Source: Stenotrophomonas raiganjensis (SeqCode) (GTDB lineage Bacteria > Pseudomonadota > Gammaproteobacteria > Xanthomonadales > Xanthomonadaceae). Taken from it: a stretch of 64,000 nt of DNA. The translations under genes and the position numbers were made by a program. Under the pieces are notes generated by a model. It was not told the DNA's origin. It saw only the letters and a list, made by a program, of their open reading frames with translations, and searched no databases. Shown here piece by piece: positions 1 through 8,971 of the stretch (position 1 is its first letter; each line of letters begins with the position of its first letter). The stretch spans positions 67,064-131,063 of the forward strand of contig NZ_JAUTXR010000134.1 of assembly GCF_030658505.1 (NCBI RefSeq), written 5' to 3'.

Positions 1-337
1 GCATCGCACCTTCAGGGATGTCGATCGCGCGCCGCGTATTGCCGTCCAGGCTGGCGTTGAACAGGCCTTTCGGATCGGCCAGCGCCGCCCCGTTGGCGAA
101 GGTCAGTTTCACCGCCTGCTTGTAGGTCTCGCCGGTGCACAGGATGCCGTTGTGCTCCCACACCGGTGTACCGCGCCACTTCCAGGTTTCCTGCACGTCG
201 GGCAGCGCTTCATGGATCAACGCACGCACGCGTGCCAGTGTTTCACCGCGCCAGTCGCCCAGCTCGGCAATGCGTGCATCGATCAACTCGGTGGCCGGTG
301 TTCCGGCATCGGCCGGGTTGGGGGCATGCGTGGCCAT
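1..337 (-). CDS. DUF1801-domain protein, 3' end outside the window
   Basis: The reading frame starts at ATG 337 on the minus strand and is still open at base 1, so the C-terminus is missing. The visible part (about 112 residues) has the features of the DUF1801/YdhG-like fold: an acidic N-terminus, an ALIHEALPDVQETWKWRGTP segment, then an ETYKQAVKLTF strand. Proteins of this family are small soluble proteins of unknown biochemical function. A second DUF1801 gene follows upstream on the same strand (376-810) with a 38-nt gap, so the two are probably co-transcribed and may be old duplicates. Confidence 0.8.
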   Translation of the reverse strand, partial: MATHAPNPADAGTPATELIDARIAELGDWRGETLARVRALIHEALPDVQETWKWRGTPVWEHNGILCTGETYKQAVKLTFANGAALADPKGLFNASLDGNTRRAIDIPEGAM

Positions 338-375
338 CAGGAGCTCTCGTCGGGAAAGGAATGAGAAGGTCGGGG

Positions 376-810
376 TTACATGCGTTCGCCGGGCAACGCG
401 GCGGCCTGGCGCACCCAGTCGAGGAACCGGGCTTCATCCAGTACGCCATCCTGTGCAATGTGCAGGTAGCGCGTATCGGCACTTTTGGACGGCTCCGGCG
501 GCACCGGTTTCAGCGCAGCGCCGCGGAAGAACGCCACCTTGATGTAGCGGGTGAAGCAATGGAAGCTGAGAAACCACCCTTCGCCCGGCGCAACCGCATA
601 CATCGGCGAGTTCCACTTCACCGCCTTGTGCACGCCCGGTACGGCCTGCTCGATCAATGCATCCAGTCGCGCGCCGATCGGCCGCTTCCAGTCCGGCATG
701 GCGGCGATATACGCCTGCACCGGGGCATCGCCCTCGCCCTTGGCGATCTGCGGGTTGCCACCGGACAGCAGCGCGGGCGCAGTGGAAGGCGCGGTTCGCT
801 TGGCGGGCAT
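376..810 (-). CDS. DUF1801-domain protein
   Basis: A complete 144-residue soluble protein. It contains the family hallmarks: a VHKAVKWNSPMY segment near residues 61-72, then GWFLSFHCFTRYIKVAFF, and a short helical C-terminus (LDWVRQAAALPG). No signal peptide or membrane segment is visible. The biochemical role of DUF1801 proteins is not established. It sits directly upstream of another DUF1801 gene on the same strand. The start at ATG 810 follows from the length of similar proteins. Confidence 0.8.
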   Translation of the reverse strand: MPAKRTAPSTAPALLSGGNPQIAKGEGDAPVQAYIAAMPDWKRPIGARLDALIEQAVPGVHKAVKWNSPMYAVAPGEGWFLSFHCFTRYIKVAFFRGAALKPVPPEPSKSADTRYLHIAQDGVLDEARFLDWVRQAAALPGERM

Positions 811-888
811 CGCACGATACGTCCATCGGGATGAAGCTGCAGCCTAGCGCGGGCCCGCGCGGTGGTCACGGCGCACTGCGCCATCGGC

Positions 889-1269
889 TCAGTCCGCCTG
901 CCGCGCGCGGAACTGGCGCCAGTCCGGCAGCTTGCGGTGGCGGCGCAGCGCGCGCATCAGGGCCGCCATCACCACGCCGAACAGCGCACCGGCCAACAGC
1001 CCGGCCACCAGCAGCAACGCGAGCGGGCGTTCGCTGCCCTGCCACAGCATCAGCCACATCAGCGCGGTCCAGAACAGCCCGAACAACAGGCCCTGCACCA
1101 CCGCATTGGTACCAAAACCGGCCAGGATCGGCGGCGGCAATGCGATGCCCATGCGCCACAGCAGGCGATGCAGCAACGGCGCCGACTGCACACGCGCCAG
1201 CCCCTTGCCGTCGAGGAAGCGCAACGCCGACTGGATCACGGCGGGATAGCGCGGGTTGATGTCGTTCAT
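889..1269 (-). CDS. DUF6404-like membrane protein
   Basis: A 126-residue protein. The N-terminal part (YPAVIQSALRFLDGKG and PLLHRLLWRMGIALPPPIL) is typical of the small DUF6404 family, followed by two hydrophobic segments near residues 50-75 and 80-105, so it should sit in the inner membrane. The frame is open further upstream into rplS, but that extension lies antisense to the rplS terminator and is proline/arginine-rich, so ATG 1269 is taken as the start. Function unknown. It is separated from rplS by the rplS terminator and so is probably its own transcription unit. Confidence 0.7.
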   Translation of the reverse strand: MNDINPRYPAVIQSALRFLDGKGLARVQSAPLLHRLLWRMGIALPPPILAGFGTNAVVQGLLFGLFWTALMWLMLWQGSERPLALLLVAGLLAGALFGVVMAALMRALRRHRKLPDWRQFRARQAD

Positions 1270-1295
1270 CACCTGATCGTGGCCGATGCGATGCC

Positions 1296-1330
1296 GGAAA
1301 CGCAAACGGCCACCCGAAGGTGGCCGTCGC
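1296..1330 (-). terminator. Rho-independent terminator after rplS
   Basis: A perfect 9-bp stem (ACGGCCACC at 1306-1314 with GGTGGCCGT at 1319-1327) closes a four-base loop. Read on the minus strand it is a UUCG tetraloop hairpin followed by a T-rich tail (TTTGCGTTT). It lies about 25 bp past the rplS stop codon and ends the rpsP-rimM-trmD-rplS transcript. Confidence 0.85.
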
Positions 1331-1351
1331 GGCAACAACCGAAGTTGTTTA

Positions 1352-1753
1352 TCAGGCCTTTTCGGCCAGACGGGCAGCCTTGGCGGCAGCAGCGGCAGCC
1401 AGGTCTTCCTTGATGCGGGCAGCCTTGCCTTCCAGGCCACGCAGGTAGTACAGCTTGCCGGCGCGGACCTTACCACGACGCTTCACTTCGACCGAGTCGA
1501 TGATGGCGCTGTGGGTCTGGAAAACGCGCTCGACGCCGTAGCCGTGCGAGATCTTGCGGACGGTGAACGAGGAGTTCAGGCCGGCGTTCTTGGTGGCGAT
1601 GACAACGCCTTCGTAGGCCTGCACGCGCTCGCGGCTGCCTTCCTTCACCTTCACGTTGACGACAACGGTGTCGCCCTGGCTGAACTTCGGCAGTTCACGG
1701 GTGATCTGGGCGGATTCGAATTCCGCGACGATGGACTTGTTCAGCTTGCTCAT
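1352..1753 (-). CDS. rplS: 50S ribosomal protein L19
   Basis: L19 sits at the interface of the 30S and 50S subunits. The 133-residue product shows the L19 core: [27 protein letters not shown], then [20 protein letters not shown] and [27 protein letters not shown]. The C-terminus carries an extra alanine/lysine-rich tail ([15 protein letters not shown]), which is common in xanthomonads. It is the last gene of the operon rpsP-rimM-trmD-rplS, the same order as in Escherichia coli. Confidence 0.97.
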   Translation of the reverse strand: MSKLNKSIVAEFESAQITRELPKFSQGDTVVVNVKVKEGSRERVQAYEGVVIATKNAGLNSSFTVRKISHGYGVERVFQTHSAIIDSVEVKRRGKVRAGKLYYLRGLEGKAARIKEDLAAAAAAKAARLAEKA

Positions 1754-1907
1754 GGGTTACACCGATTCTTGTTCGGGTGGGCGTGTCGTGTCGACAACGT
1801 AGGCTCATGCAGTCACCGGACTGTGCTGCACGTTTGTTGTGGGTACTGCGCGCGCCGGCCGGGGCTGGCGGTAATTGGCCATGATAGCCGATAAAGCCGG
1901 CCCTGCG

Positions 1908-2666
1908 CTAGGGGTCGGCCTTCTGTCTCTGGGCCTGGCGGGCCTGTTCCAGCAGTTTGCGGTCGGCCTTGCCCAGCGCCTGTTCATCCAGCAGGTCCGG
2001 GCGCCGCTGGGCGGTACGGACCAGCGACTGCTGGCGGCGCCAGGCCGCGATGGCCGCGTGGTTGCCCGAGCGCAGCACGTCCGGCACGTCCCCCAGCGGG
2101 TGCTGGGCCGGCTGGCTGTAATGCGGGCAGTCGAGCAGGCCGAGGTCGCCCTCGAAGCTGTCCTGCGCCGCCGATTCCGCGTCGTTCAGGGCCCCGTCCT
2201 GCAGGCGGGCCACGGCGTCGATGATCACTGCCGCACCCAGTTCGCCGCCAGACAGCACGTAGTCGCCGAGGGAAATCTCTTCGTCCACATTGGCTTCCAG
2301 GAAACGCTCGTCGATGCCCTCGTAGCGGCCGCAGAGCAGGACCATGCGCGGCAATGCCGCCAGTTCCCGCACCTTGGCCTGGGTCAACGGCGCCCCCTGC
2401 GGGCTGAGGTAGATCACCCGTGCCGGGGTCGGATCAGCATCGCGGATCGCCTGCAGGCAGGCCTGCAGCGGCTCGATCAGCATCACCATGCCCGGGCCAC
2501 CACCGAATGGACGGTCGTCCACCCGGCGGTAGTTGCCTTCGGCGTAATCACGGGGGTTCCAGCCGTGCAGGCTGAACAGCCCCTTCTCCTGAGCGCGCCC
2601 GACCACGCCCAACCCAGCGGACTGGGCGAGGAACTCGGGGAACAGGGTGATGACGTCGAAACGCAT
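1908..2666 (-). CDS. trmD: tRNA (guanine-N1)-methyltransferase TrmD
   Basis: TrmD methylates G37 next to the anticodon of several tRNAs using S-adenosylmethionine and prevents +1 frameshifting. The 252-residue product has the SPOUT-family signatures: [12 protein letters not shown] at the N-terminus, FGGGPGMVM near residue 55, [11 protein letters not shown] and [13 protein letters not shown] around residues 112-141, which form the trefoil-knot cofactor site. It begins 8 nt after the rimM stop. A gap of about 150 nt separates it from rplS. Confidence 0.97.
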   Translation of the reverse strand: MRFDVITLFPEFLAQSAGLGVVGRAQEKGLFSLHGWNPRDYAEGNYRRVDDRPFGGGPGMVMLIEPLQACLQAIRDADPTPARVIYLSPQGAPLTQAKVRELAALPRMVLLCGRYEGIDERFLEANVDEEISLGDYVLSGGELGAAVIIDAVARLQDGALNDAESAAQDSFEGDLGLLDCPHYSQPAQHPLGDVPDVLRSGNHAAIAAWRRQQSLVRTAQRRPDLLDEQALGKADRKLLEQARQAQRQKADP

Positions 2667-2674
2667 GCGTGTGC

Positions 2675-3187
2675 TCAGAACTCGGGATCCCAGTCGACCA
2701 CGACCAGGTTGGCCTCGAAGTCGACTGATTTGACGAAGTCCGGCTGCACGAACGGAATCATCCGCTCGCGGTCGCCACGGACCACCACCACGTCGTTGGC
2801 GCCGGTGCTGAACAGGTGCGAGACCTGGCCCAGGGCAACGCCCTCGGTGGTCTTCACATCCAGGCCTTCCAGGTCCACCCAGTAATACTCATCGGGCTTC
2901 GGTGGCGGCAAGGCACTGCGGGCCACGTAGATCTCGGTGCCGCGCATCGCTTCGACCGCATCACGGTCCTCGACGCCGGGGAAACGGGCGACCAGGTGCT
3001 TGCCACTGTCGCGGCCACGCACACCTTCAATCGTGGTTTCCACGCCGGACGGGCTGCGCACGATCCACGGCTGGTAACGGAAAATGGCGGAACGTGGCTC
3101 GGTCCAGGACTCGAGCTTGATCTCGCCGCGCACACCAAAAGCGCCGACAACCCTGCCCAGCAGGATGCGGCGCTCGATATCTTTCAT
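2675..3187 (-). CDS. rimM: ribosome maturation factor RimM
   Basis: RimM helps assemble the head of the 30S subunit and binds protein S19. The 170-residue product starts with the typical [22 protein letters not shown] segment, and the C-terminal PRC-barrel part ends with [13 protein letters not shown]. An upstream in-frame extension toward 3316 reads antisense-like into rpsP and is rejected; ATG 3187 gives the usual family length. It lies 44 nt after rpsP and just before trmD. Confidence 0.95.
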   Translation of the reverse strand: MKDIERRILLGRVVGAFGVRGEIKLESWTEPRSAIFRYQPWIVRSPSGVETTIEGVRGRDSGKHLVARFPGVEDRDAVEAMRGTEIYVARSALPPPKPDEYYWVDLEGLDVKTTEGVALGQVSHLFSTGANDVVVVRGDRERMIPFVQPDFVKSVDFEANLVVVDWDPEF

Positions 3188-3231
3188 CTGCTTCAACCAA
3201 GAGGGCCACGCCGAAGCGTGGCCCGTCAGGA

Positions 3232-3492
3232 TCAGGCCGCAGCGGCCTGGGACTTGGTCGCTTCCTTGATCAGGTTGCGGACCTTGTCGGTCGGCTGGGC
3301 GCCGTTCTTGACCCAATGGTCAACGCGGGCCAGGTCCAGCTCGATGCGCTTCTCGGCGCCCTGGGCGACCGGGTTGTAGAAGCCAACGCGCTCGATGTTG
3401 CGGCCGTCGCGCGCGCTGCGCACGTCGGTGACGATGATGTGGTAGAACGGACGCTTCTTGGCGCCGCCGCGGGTCAGTCGAATCTTGACCAT
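3232..3492 (-). CDS. rpsP: 30S ribosomal protein S16
   Basis: An 86-residue protein with the complete S16 signature ([19 protein letters not shown], then [21 protein letters not shown] and a basic/amphipathic tail). S16 is required for 30S assembly. It is the first gene of the rpsP-rimM-trmD-rplS operon, with a strong promoter directly upstream. Confidence 0.97.
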   Translation of the reverse strand: MVKIRLTRGGAKKRPFYHIIVTDVRSARDGRNIERVGFYNPVAQGAEKRIELDLARVDHWVKNGAQPTDKVRNLIKEATKSQAAAA

Positions 3493-3540
3493 GGTGTTTT
3501 TCCTATTGCCCAGTCGCCAGGATGGCGAGGTAAGCGGGCG

Positions 3541-3569
3541 ATTATAGCGGCAGAGCCCGGCCGAGCCAA
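3541..3569 (-). promoter_or_regulatory. sigma-70-type promoter of the rpsP operon
   Basis: On the minus strand a perfect -10 box TATAAT (complement of 3541-3546) is preceded, after a 17-nt spacer, by TTGGCT (complement of 3564-3569) as the -35 box. Transcription would start about 40 nt upstream of the rpsP start codon at 3492. Confidence 0.7.
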
Positions 3570-3589
3570 CCCCGGGGGGCCAACCCGGG

Positions 3590-4402
3590 TCAGCCCCCTT
3601 TTGCGCTGCAGAGGGGGTCGGCCCCCAATCCCTGCCAAGGCACCGCCGCCAGCACCGCCCTGCCCTGTTCAGCCAAGGCCTGCGAGCCCGGCAGGACCTG
3701 CCCGTCGATGGCCTCCAGCGCCCACAGGCCGCTGGCGTTGCAGGCGAAAGCCGCCTTCACACCGGCCAGGGCCGCCCGCGGCAGGGGCCGGGTGACCTGC
3801 GGGCCGGGCCAGTGCTGCTTCAGCAGGCTCTCGGCGGTGCCACGCAGGGCGCGCGCGCGCGGCCAGAGCAACTGGTGACCGTCGTGCACGGCCAGATTCC
3901 AGGTCGTGCCCTCGCTGATGCAGTCATCGCTGCCGACCAGCAGGGCATCGTCGAAGCCCTCGCCCATCGCCGCGCGACGCTCGGCGAACAGGCCGAAAGT
4001 GCCCACATGCTTGATCTGCGGCAGTTCACGCTGCCACGCCACGCTGCGCACGCGCTTGGGCGCCGTCAGTGCCACCGGCGCGGACACCGCCACCAGCACG
4101 TCCACCGGCACCACCGCCAGCGGGTTGCGGAAATCGAAGTGGCGCGAGTACACCGTCACCCGCAGCGAGGCATCGGACAGCGCCGCCTGCCGCAGGGCCT
4201 GTGCCATCCATGCCTGCACCTGCGCCGTATCCAGCGCGCTGCCGAACAGTTCGAGCGTCGCCTGCGACAGCCGCGCCATATGCAGGCCCAGCCCCTGCAC
4301 GGCGTTGTCGCGAACCTGCAGCGAGGTGAAATGGCCGTAATTCACCAGCGCCGGCAGCAGATCCTCCACCTGCGCCGGCTGGCCATTGCAGATCACCGTC
4401 AT
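3590..4402 (-). CDS. class IV aminotransferase (aminodeoxychorismate lyase/branched-chain type)
   Basis: A 270-residue PLP enzyme of fold type IV. Visible hallmarks are the N-terminal [21 protein letters not shown] segment, a candidate PLP-binding lysine in [20 protein letters not shown] near residue 150, and the conserved [21 protein letters not shown]. Family members include aminodeoxychorismate lyase (PabC), branched-chain and D-amino-acid aminotransferases. PabC is plausible from length, but the sequence alone does not fix the substrate. Its start overlaps the stop of the upstream flavin oxidoreductase by four bases (ATGA), so the two are translationally coupled. Confidence 0.8.
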   Translation of the reverse strand: MTVICNGQPAQVEDLLPALVNYGHFTSLQVRDNAVQGLGLHMARLSQATLELFGSALDTAQVQAWMAQALRQAALSDASLRVTVYSRHFDFRNPLAVVPVDVLVAVSAPVALTAPKRVRSVAWQRELPQIKHVGTFGLFAERRAAMGEGFDDALLVGSDDCISEGTTWNLAVHDGHQLLWPRARALRGTAESLLKQHWPGPQVTRPLPRAALAGVKAAFACNASGLWALEAIDGQVLPGSQALAEQGRAVLAAVPWQGLGADPLCSAKGG

Positions 4403-5475
4403 CGCAGCAGCGCCTGCGCCTGGTTCCACATACCGCGCAGCACTTCGGCAGCGGGCTCTGCCGGCGCCATCCATGCCGACTGCCCGGCCCAGGCCTGCAT
4501 CGCGGCCAGGCGGTTTTCCTGCACGGCCTGTTTGCGCATCGGCGCGGTCAGGCCGCGCTGCACCGGGTACGGACGCGCCGCCGGGGCACCTTCCGCGGCC
4601 GCGGCGCGCACATACGGCGTGGCCAGGCCACGCCCCAGACGACCACTGAACGCACGGGTCGGCCACGTGTCTTCCGGTTCGCTGGCGGCAAGCCCATCGG
4701 CCCACGCCGACGCAATCGCCGCTTCCGGCGTGCGCAGGAAAGCGGTGCCGATCTGCACGGCACTGGCGCCCAGCGTGAGCGCCGCAGCGATGCCGCGACC
4801 ATCGGCGATGCCACCGGCGGCGATCACAGGAATCTGCAGGTGATCGGCCAAGCGCGGCAGCAGCGCGAACAGGCCGACCAGCTGGCGCTCGGCCATCGCC
4901 GGATCGAATGAACCACGATGCCCACCCGCTTCCACGCCCTGCGCCACCACGGCATCGGCGCCGGCATCCTGTGCCGCGCGTGCTTCGGACAACGTGGTCG
5001 CGCACGCGATCCAAGCGATGCCGGCGTCCTTCAACTGCTGCACGTGGCGCGGCAGCAACACACCCATGATGGTCGAGGCCACCGCCGGGCGTGCGGCCAG
5101 CAGTGCGGCGAACTGTTCTTCGAAGTCGGCCGGCGTGGCATCGGCGGCGCTGGCTGGCACGTCCGGGCCCCATTGCGCCAGGAAGGCGCGGCTGGCGGCT
5201 TCGGCGGCGACGTCACGGGTTGGCGCCGGGTCCGGCACCCACAGATTCACCTGTGCCGGACCGGAGGACGCTGCACGGAAGTCCTGCATCCAGCGGCCGA
5301 TGTCGGCCGGCGACGACAGCACCGCGCCCATCGCGCCCATGCTGCCGGCATTGGCCAGCGCAGCCGACAACGGTACCGGGCAGGCACCGGCCATCGGGGC
5401 CAGCAGGATCGGAAGCTGCAATGAAAAACGCCGACAGAAGGTGTCGGCGCGTTCAAGAATCGGCGATGCATTCAC
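4399..5475 (-). CDS. nitronate monooxygenase-like NAD(P)H-dependent flavin oxidoreductase
   Basis: A 358-residue TIM-barrel FMN enzyme of the 2-nitropropane dioxygenase family. Motifs in order: [19 protein letters not shown] near residue 25, [17 protein letters not shown] near residue 180 (the family AQGxEAGGHRG signature with the candidate catalytic histidine), [13 protein letters not shown] and [17 protein letters not shown] for phosphate binding. Such enzymes oxidise alkyl nitronates. The start is GTG at 5475. It overlaps the downstream class IV aminotransferase gene by four bases. Confidence 0.88.
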   Translation of the reverse strand: MNASPILERADTFCRRFSLQLPILLAPMAGACPVPLSAALANAGSMGAMGAVLSSPADIGRWMQDFRAASSGPAQVNLWVPDPAPTRDVAAEAASRAFLAQWGPDVPASAADATPADFEEQFAALLAARPAVASTIMGVLLPRHVQQLKDAGIAWIACATTLSEARAAQDAGADAVVAQGVEAGGHRGSFDPAMAERQLVGLFALLPRLADHLQIPVIAAGGIADGRGIAAALTLGASAVQIGTAFLRTPEAAIASAWADGLAASEPEDTWPTRAFSGRLGRGLATPYVRAAAAEGAPAARPYPVQRGLTAPMRKQAVQENRLAAMQAWAGQSAWMAPAEPAAEVLRGMWNQAQALLR

Positions 5476-5555
5476 GCGACATACCTGTGGGAGAAGTCGC
5501 CACTCAGCATACGCCAGTCGCTGCGGCCGGATCCTTAGATCCGGTCACGTCCGGG

Positions 5556-5990
5556 TCAGCGCGCGGCCACCGCGTAGCTGCGCACCAGCTGGCTGTCCAT
5601 TTCCTCGTTGAACTGGAAGGTCACATAGCGTGCATCGTCTGCGGCGAACTCCACCTCGGCCGCTGCCCGGCCGATTTCGGTGCCGTCGGCATCCAGCGCA
5701 CGCGCCACCAGCTTGCCCTTGAAGGCCTTGTCGGCCACGACATACACGGCCGCGTCCTTGGAACCCATGCCACGGCTCTTGCCCAGGGTCACGGTCAGGC
5801 CACGCGCCGCCAGGCCCGGATCGGCCTGCAGGGTCACGCTCATGCGCTTGTCCACGCCTTCGCCCAGGCCAGCAACAAAATCGGCCGCCGTGCCGCTGAT
5901 GGCACTGCCGGCCTTCTGCGACACCGAGGTGTCGTCCTTGCATGCGGCCAGGCCCAGGGCCAGGACCATCACTACGATCACTTTGTTCAT
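5556..5990 (-). CDS. predicted lipoprotein
   Basis: A 144-residue protein with a short hydrophobic signal and a lipobox (LGLAAC, cysteine about residue 18), so it is probably anchored in the outer or inner membrane facing the periplasm. The mature part has no motif I recognise; it looks like a single beta-rich domain ending with FQFNEEMDSQLVRSY. Two in-frame ATGs lie six bases apart; an AAGGGA ribosome site directly abuts the first, so the second (5990) is chosen because it gives the proper spacing. Confidence 0.75.
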   Translation of the reverse strand: MNKVIVVMVLALGLAACKDDTSVSQKAGSAISGTAADFVAGLGEGVDKRMSVTLQADPGLAARGLTVTLGKSRGMGSKDAAVYVVADKAFKGKLVARALDADGTEIGRAAAEVEFAADDARYVTFQFNEEMDSQLVRSYAVAAR

Positions 5991-6085
5991 GAACATTCCC
6001 TTGTCAGATCCGAAACCTAGTCAAGCAACCCGCGACGGGGCACGCAAGTGCCGGTTCCGGCACCTGCAGCTCGCCGCCCTCCCGA

Positions 6086-7462
6086 TCAACGGAACGGCAT
6101 GCCGCGGCCGCCCATGGCGCCCATCATGCCCTTCATGCTGCGCAACATGCCCTTCATGCCGCCACCGGCCATCTTGCTCATCATCTTTTCCATCTGCATG
6201 TACTGCTTCATCAGCTTGTTGACGTCGGCCGGAGTCACGCCCGAGCCCTTGGCGATGCGCGCGCGGCGCGAGCCGTTGAGCAGGTTCGGGTTGCGCCGTT
6301 CCTTCTTGGTCATCGAGCTGATGATGGCGATCATGCGCGGCACTTCCTTGCCCTGGCTGACCTGCTGCTTGAGGTGGTCGGGAATGTTGCCCAGACCCGG
6401 CAGCTTGTCCATCAGGCCGCCGATGCCGCCCATGTTCTGCATCTGCTCCAGCTGGTCGCGCATGTCGTTCAGGTCGAACTTCTTGCCCTTGGCGACCTTC
6501 TCGGCCAGCTTTGCGGCCTTGTCCTTGTCGACCTGCTGCTCGACCTGTTCGACCAGCGACAGCACGTCGCCCATGTCGAGGATGCGGCTGGCGATGCGGT
6601 CCGGGTGGAACACGTCCAGGCCGTCCGGCTTCTCGCTGACGCCGACGAACTTGATCGGCTTGCCGGTGATGTAGCGCACGCTCAGCGCGGCGCCGCCACG
6701 GGCGTCACCGTCGGTCTTGGTCAGCACCACGCCGGTCAGCGGCAGCGCATCGCCGAAGGCCTTGGCGGTGTTGGCCGCATCCTGGCCGGTCATGGCGTCG
6801 ACCACGAACAGGGTTTCGGCCGGATTCACCGCAGCGTGCAGGGCCTTGATCTCGGCCATCATCGCTTCATCGATGGCCAGGCGGCCGGCGGTATCGACCA
6901 GCAGCACGTCGACGAACGACTTGCGTGCATCGTCGATGGCGGCGCGGACGATGGCTTCCGGCTTCTGGTCGGCACTGGACGGGAAGAACAGCACGCCGAC
7001 CTGCTCGGCCAGGGTCTTCAGCTGTTCGATCGCGGCCGGACGGTAAACGTCGGCCGAGACCACCATCACCTTCTTCTTGCGCTTTTCCTTCAGGTGCTTG
7101 GCCAGCTTGCCCACCGTGGTGGTCTTGCCGGCGCCCTGCAGGCCCGCCATCAGGATGATGGCCGGAGCGGGCACATTGAGGTTCAGGTCGCTGGCTTCGG
7201 CGCCCATCACCGCGGTCAGCTCGTCGCGCACGACCTTGATCAGGGCCTGACCCGGGGTCAGCGACTTCAGCACCTCCTGGCCGACCGCGCGCACCTTGAT
7301 GCGCTCGATCAGGGCCTGCACCACCGGCAGCGCGACGTCGGCTTCGAGCAGCGCGATGCGGACCTCACGGGTCGCCTCGCGGATGTTCTCCTCGGTCAGG
7401 CGGCCACGGCCACGCAGGCGCTCGATGGTGCCGGAAAGGCGCTGGGTCAGGGACTCGAACAT
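6086..7462 (-). CDS. ffh: signal recognition particle protein Ffh
   Basis: Ffh binds 4.5S RNA and N-terminal signal sequences and, with FtsY, delivers ribosomes to the membrane. The 458-residue product shows the NG domain (GLQGAGKTTTVGKLA Walker A near residue 105, DTAGR near 190, TKTDGDARGGAALS near 248) and a methionine-rich M domain ending KGMMGAMGGRGMPFR. A 43-residue upstream extension in frame is proline/arginine-rich and is not Ffh-like, so ATG 7462 is used. It is divergent from the CcsA-like gene at 7585, a common arrangement in proteobacteria. Confidence 0.97.
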   Translation of the reverse strand: MFESLTQRLSGTIERLRGRGRLTEENIREATREVRIALLEADVALPVVQALIERIKVRAVGQEVLKSLTPGQALIKVVRDELTAVMGAEASDLNLNVPAPAIILMAGLQGAGKTTTVGKLAKHLKEKRKKKVMVVSADVYRPAAIEQLKTLAEQVGVLFFPSSADQKPEAIVRAAIDDARKSFVDVLLVDTAGRLAIDEAMMAEIKALHAAVNPAETLFVVDAMTGQDAANTAKAFGDALPLTGVVLTKTDGDARGGAALSVRYITGKPIKFVGVSEKPDGLDVFHPDRIASRILDMGDVLSLVEQVEQQVDKDKAAKLAEKVAKGKKFDLNDMRDQLEQMQNMGGIGGLMDKLPGLGNIPDHLKQQVSQGKEVPRMIAIISSMTKKERRNPNLLNGSRRARIAKGSGVTPADVNKLMKQYMQMEKMMSKMAGGGMKGMLRSMKGMMGAMGGRGMPFR

Positions 7463-7584
7463 GCGGCGCAACCTGTCTGAAAGCGGGGGACAATAAGGCA
7501 GACAGTATAACGGGTCCGCCCCTGCCCCCGGGCTGCGACGCCGCGGCCGTCGCCACCACCGCGGGGGTATGCGAAACTGCAACG

Positions 7585-8379
7585 ATGACAATCGTTCTCA
7601 TCGCCGTCCTGCTCTACCTGGCTGCCAGTGCCCTGCTGGTGCGCGCGCTCGGCCGCGATGAGACGACCGGTTCACCTATCTGGCTGTGGCCGGCCCTGCC
7701 CGCCATGCTGCTGCACGGCGGCTACCACGTGATGGTGGCGATGCGTACCAGCGGCGGACCGGACATGCACTTCTTCGCCGCGCTGTCGCTGGTCGGCCTG
7801 GGCATGGCCTGGCTGACCTCGCTGGTCGGCGCGCGTGGGCGGATGTCGGCGCTGGGCGTGGTGGTGTTCCCGCTGGCCGCCGTGCTGCTTCTGGCCTACC
7901 ACGGCTACGGGCACGAGCCGAGCAAGGTACTGGGCTGGCGCCTGGCCAGCCATGCCTGGCTGGCGCTGCTGGCCTACGCGACGCTGAGCATCGCCGCACT
8001 GCTGGCGATCATGCTGTGGCTGCAGGAGCGTGCCCTGCGCCGCCGCGAGTTCCGGCCGTGGCTGCGTGCACTGCCGCCGCTGGCCGACCTGGAATCGCTG
8101 CTGTTCCGGGTGATCACCGTCGGCTTCGCGCTGCTGACCCTCACCCTGGTCACCGGCGTGCTGTTCGTCGACGACCTGCTGGCGCAGAAGCTGGTACACA
8201 AGACCGTGCTGAGCGTGCTGTCGTGGATCGTGTTTGGCGTGCTGCTGATCGGCCGCCGGCGCTACGGCTGGCGCGGCATGAAGGCGGTGCACTGGACGCT
8301 GGCGGCGATGCTGTTGCTGCTGCTGGCGTTTTTCGGCAGCCAGTTCGTGATCGAACTGGTGTTCGGGCATTCGCGATAG
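7585..8379 (+). CDS. CcsA/YpjD-family inner-membrane protein
   Basis: A 264-residue protein with about eight hydrophobic helices. The segments LADLESLLFRVITVGFALLT and HKTVLSVLSWIVFGVLLIGR match the cytochrome c assembly (CcsA/HemX) superfamily, whose conserved histidines handle haem. The short form found next to ffh is often called YpjD or CorE. Its exact role, haem-related or regulation of a neighbouring transporter, cannot be told from sequence. Confidence 0.82.
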   Translation: MTIVLIAVLLYLAASALLVRALGRDETTGSPIWLWPALPAMLLHGGYHVMVAMRTSGGPDMHFFAALSLVGLGMAWLTSLVGARGRMSALGVVVFPLAAVLLLAYHGYGHEPSKVLGWRLASHAWLALLAYATLSIAALLAIMLWLQERALRRREFRPWLRALPPLADLESLLFRVITVGFALLTLTLVTGVLFVDDLLAQKLVHKTVLSVLSWIVFGVLLIGRRRYGWRGMKAVHWTLAAMLLLLLAFFGSQFVIELVFGHSR

Positions 8380-8420
8380 GCGGTGTGCCGACCAACGGGC
8401 GGCACCCACCGGCGCTACCG

Positions 8421-8879
8421 TCAAGGCTGGGCCAGGATCTTCCGCACCGAACGACCACTGTTGGTGAGGATGTCATCGACCTGCCAGCAGCCCTGCCCCT
8501 GGCGCACCATCGGCAGGCGGGTCACGTAGGCCTTCTTCCATACCGAATAGCGCATCTCGACCTGGCCGGCGGTGGCCGACGCCTCTTTCCAGCTGTAACG
8601 CACCGGGGTTTCGATGTCGCCGTCCTGGGCATCCAGCCAGGGATCGGAATCGATCGTGCAGATGCCCTCTTCGCGTACCTGGCAGGCTCGTTCGCCGCGC
8701 AGCGCCTTGCCAAAGGCCGCGCTGACCAGTGCGCCCGGCGGCTCCAGCAGGTCGCCATCGCCCGTCGTGGCCTCGTAGAAGGCACGGGCCACGGCGGTGG
8801 GTTCCTGGCAGGCGGGCGCCGCCTGCGCGATGGGGGCCAGCAGCAGGCCGATGATCACGAACATCCCAGTCTTTCGCAT
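8421..8879 (-). CDS. secreted protein, DUF3828-like
   Basis: A 152-residue protein with a clear signal peptide (MRKTGMFVIIGLLLAPIAQA, cut after AQA). The mature part begins with ACQEPTAVARAFYEA and ends with GCWQVDDILTNSGRSVRKIL, a layout like DUF3828 periplasmic proteins. Four cysteines could form disulfides. Function unknown. ATG 8879 is chosen over an upstream in-frame start because it places the signal peptide at the N-terminus. A GTAG-type palindrome pair lies just upstream. Confidence 0.7.
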   Translation of the reverse strand: MRKTGMFVIIGLLLAPIAQAAPACQEPTAVARAFYEATTGDGDLLEPPGALVSAAFGKALRGERACQVREEGICTIDSDPWLDAQDGDIETPVRYSWKEASATAGQVEMRYSVWKKAYVTRLPMVRQGQGCWQVDDILTNSGRSVRKILAQP

Positions 8880-8894
8880 GTATTTGTCCTTGAG

Positions 8895-8957
8895 GTAGTG
8901 CCGGCCGCTGGCCGGCAACACGGGATCTCATGGCGTTGCCGGCCAGCGGCCGGCATC
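8895..8957. repeat. GTAG palindrome pair (SMAG-like)
   Basis: GTAG at 8895-8898 is followed by a TGCCGGCC/GGCCGGCA hairpin; a second, related hairpin (TGCCGGCC around AGC) follows some 25 bp later. This matches the layout of the GTAG-led REP-like repeats called SMAG in S. maltophilia. Such repeats often sit between genes and can stabilise or end transcripts. Confidence 0.7.
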
Positions 8958-8971
8958 GCCCGATACCCGGT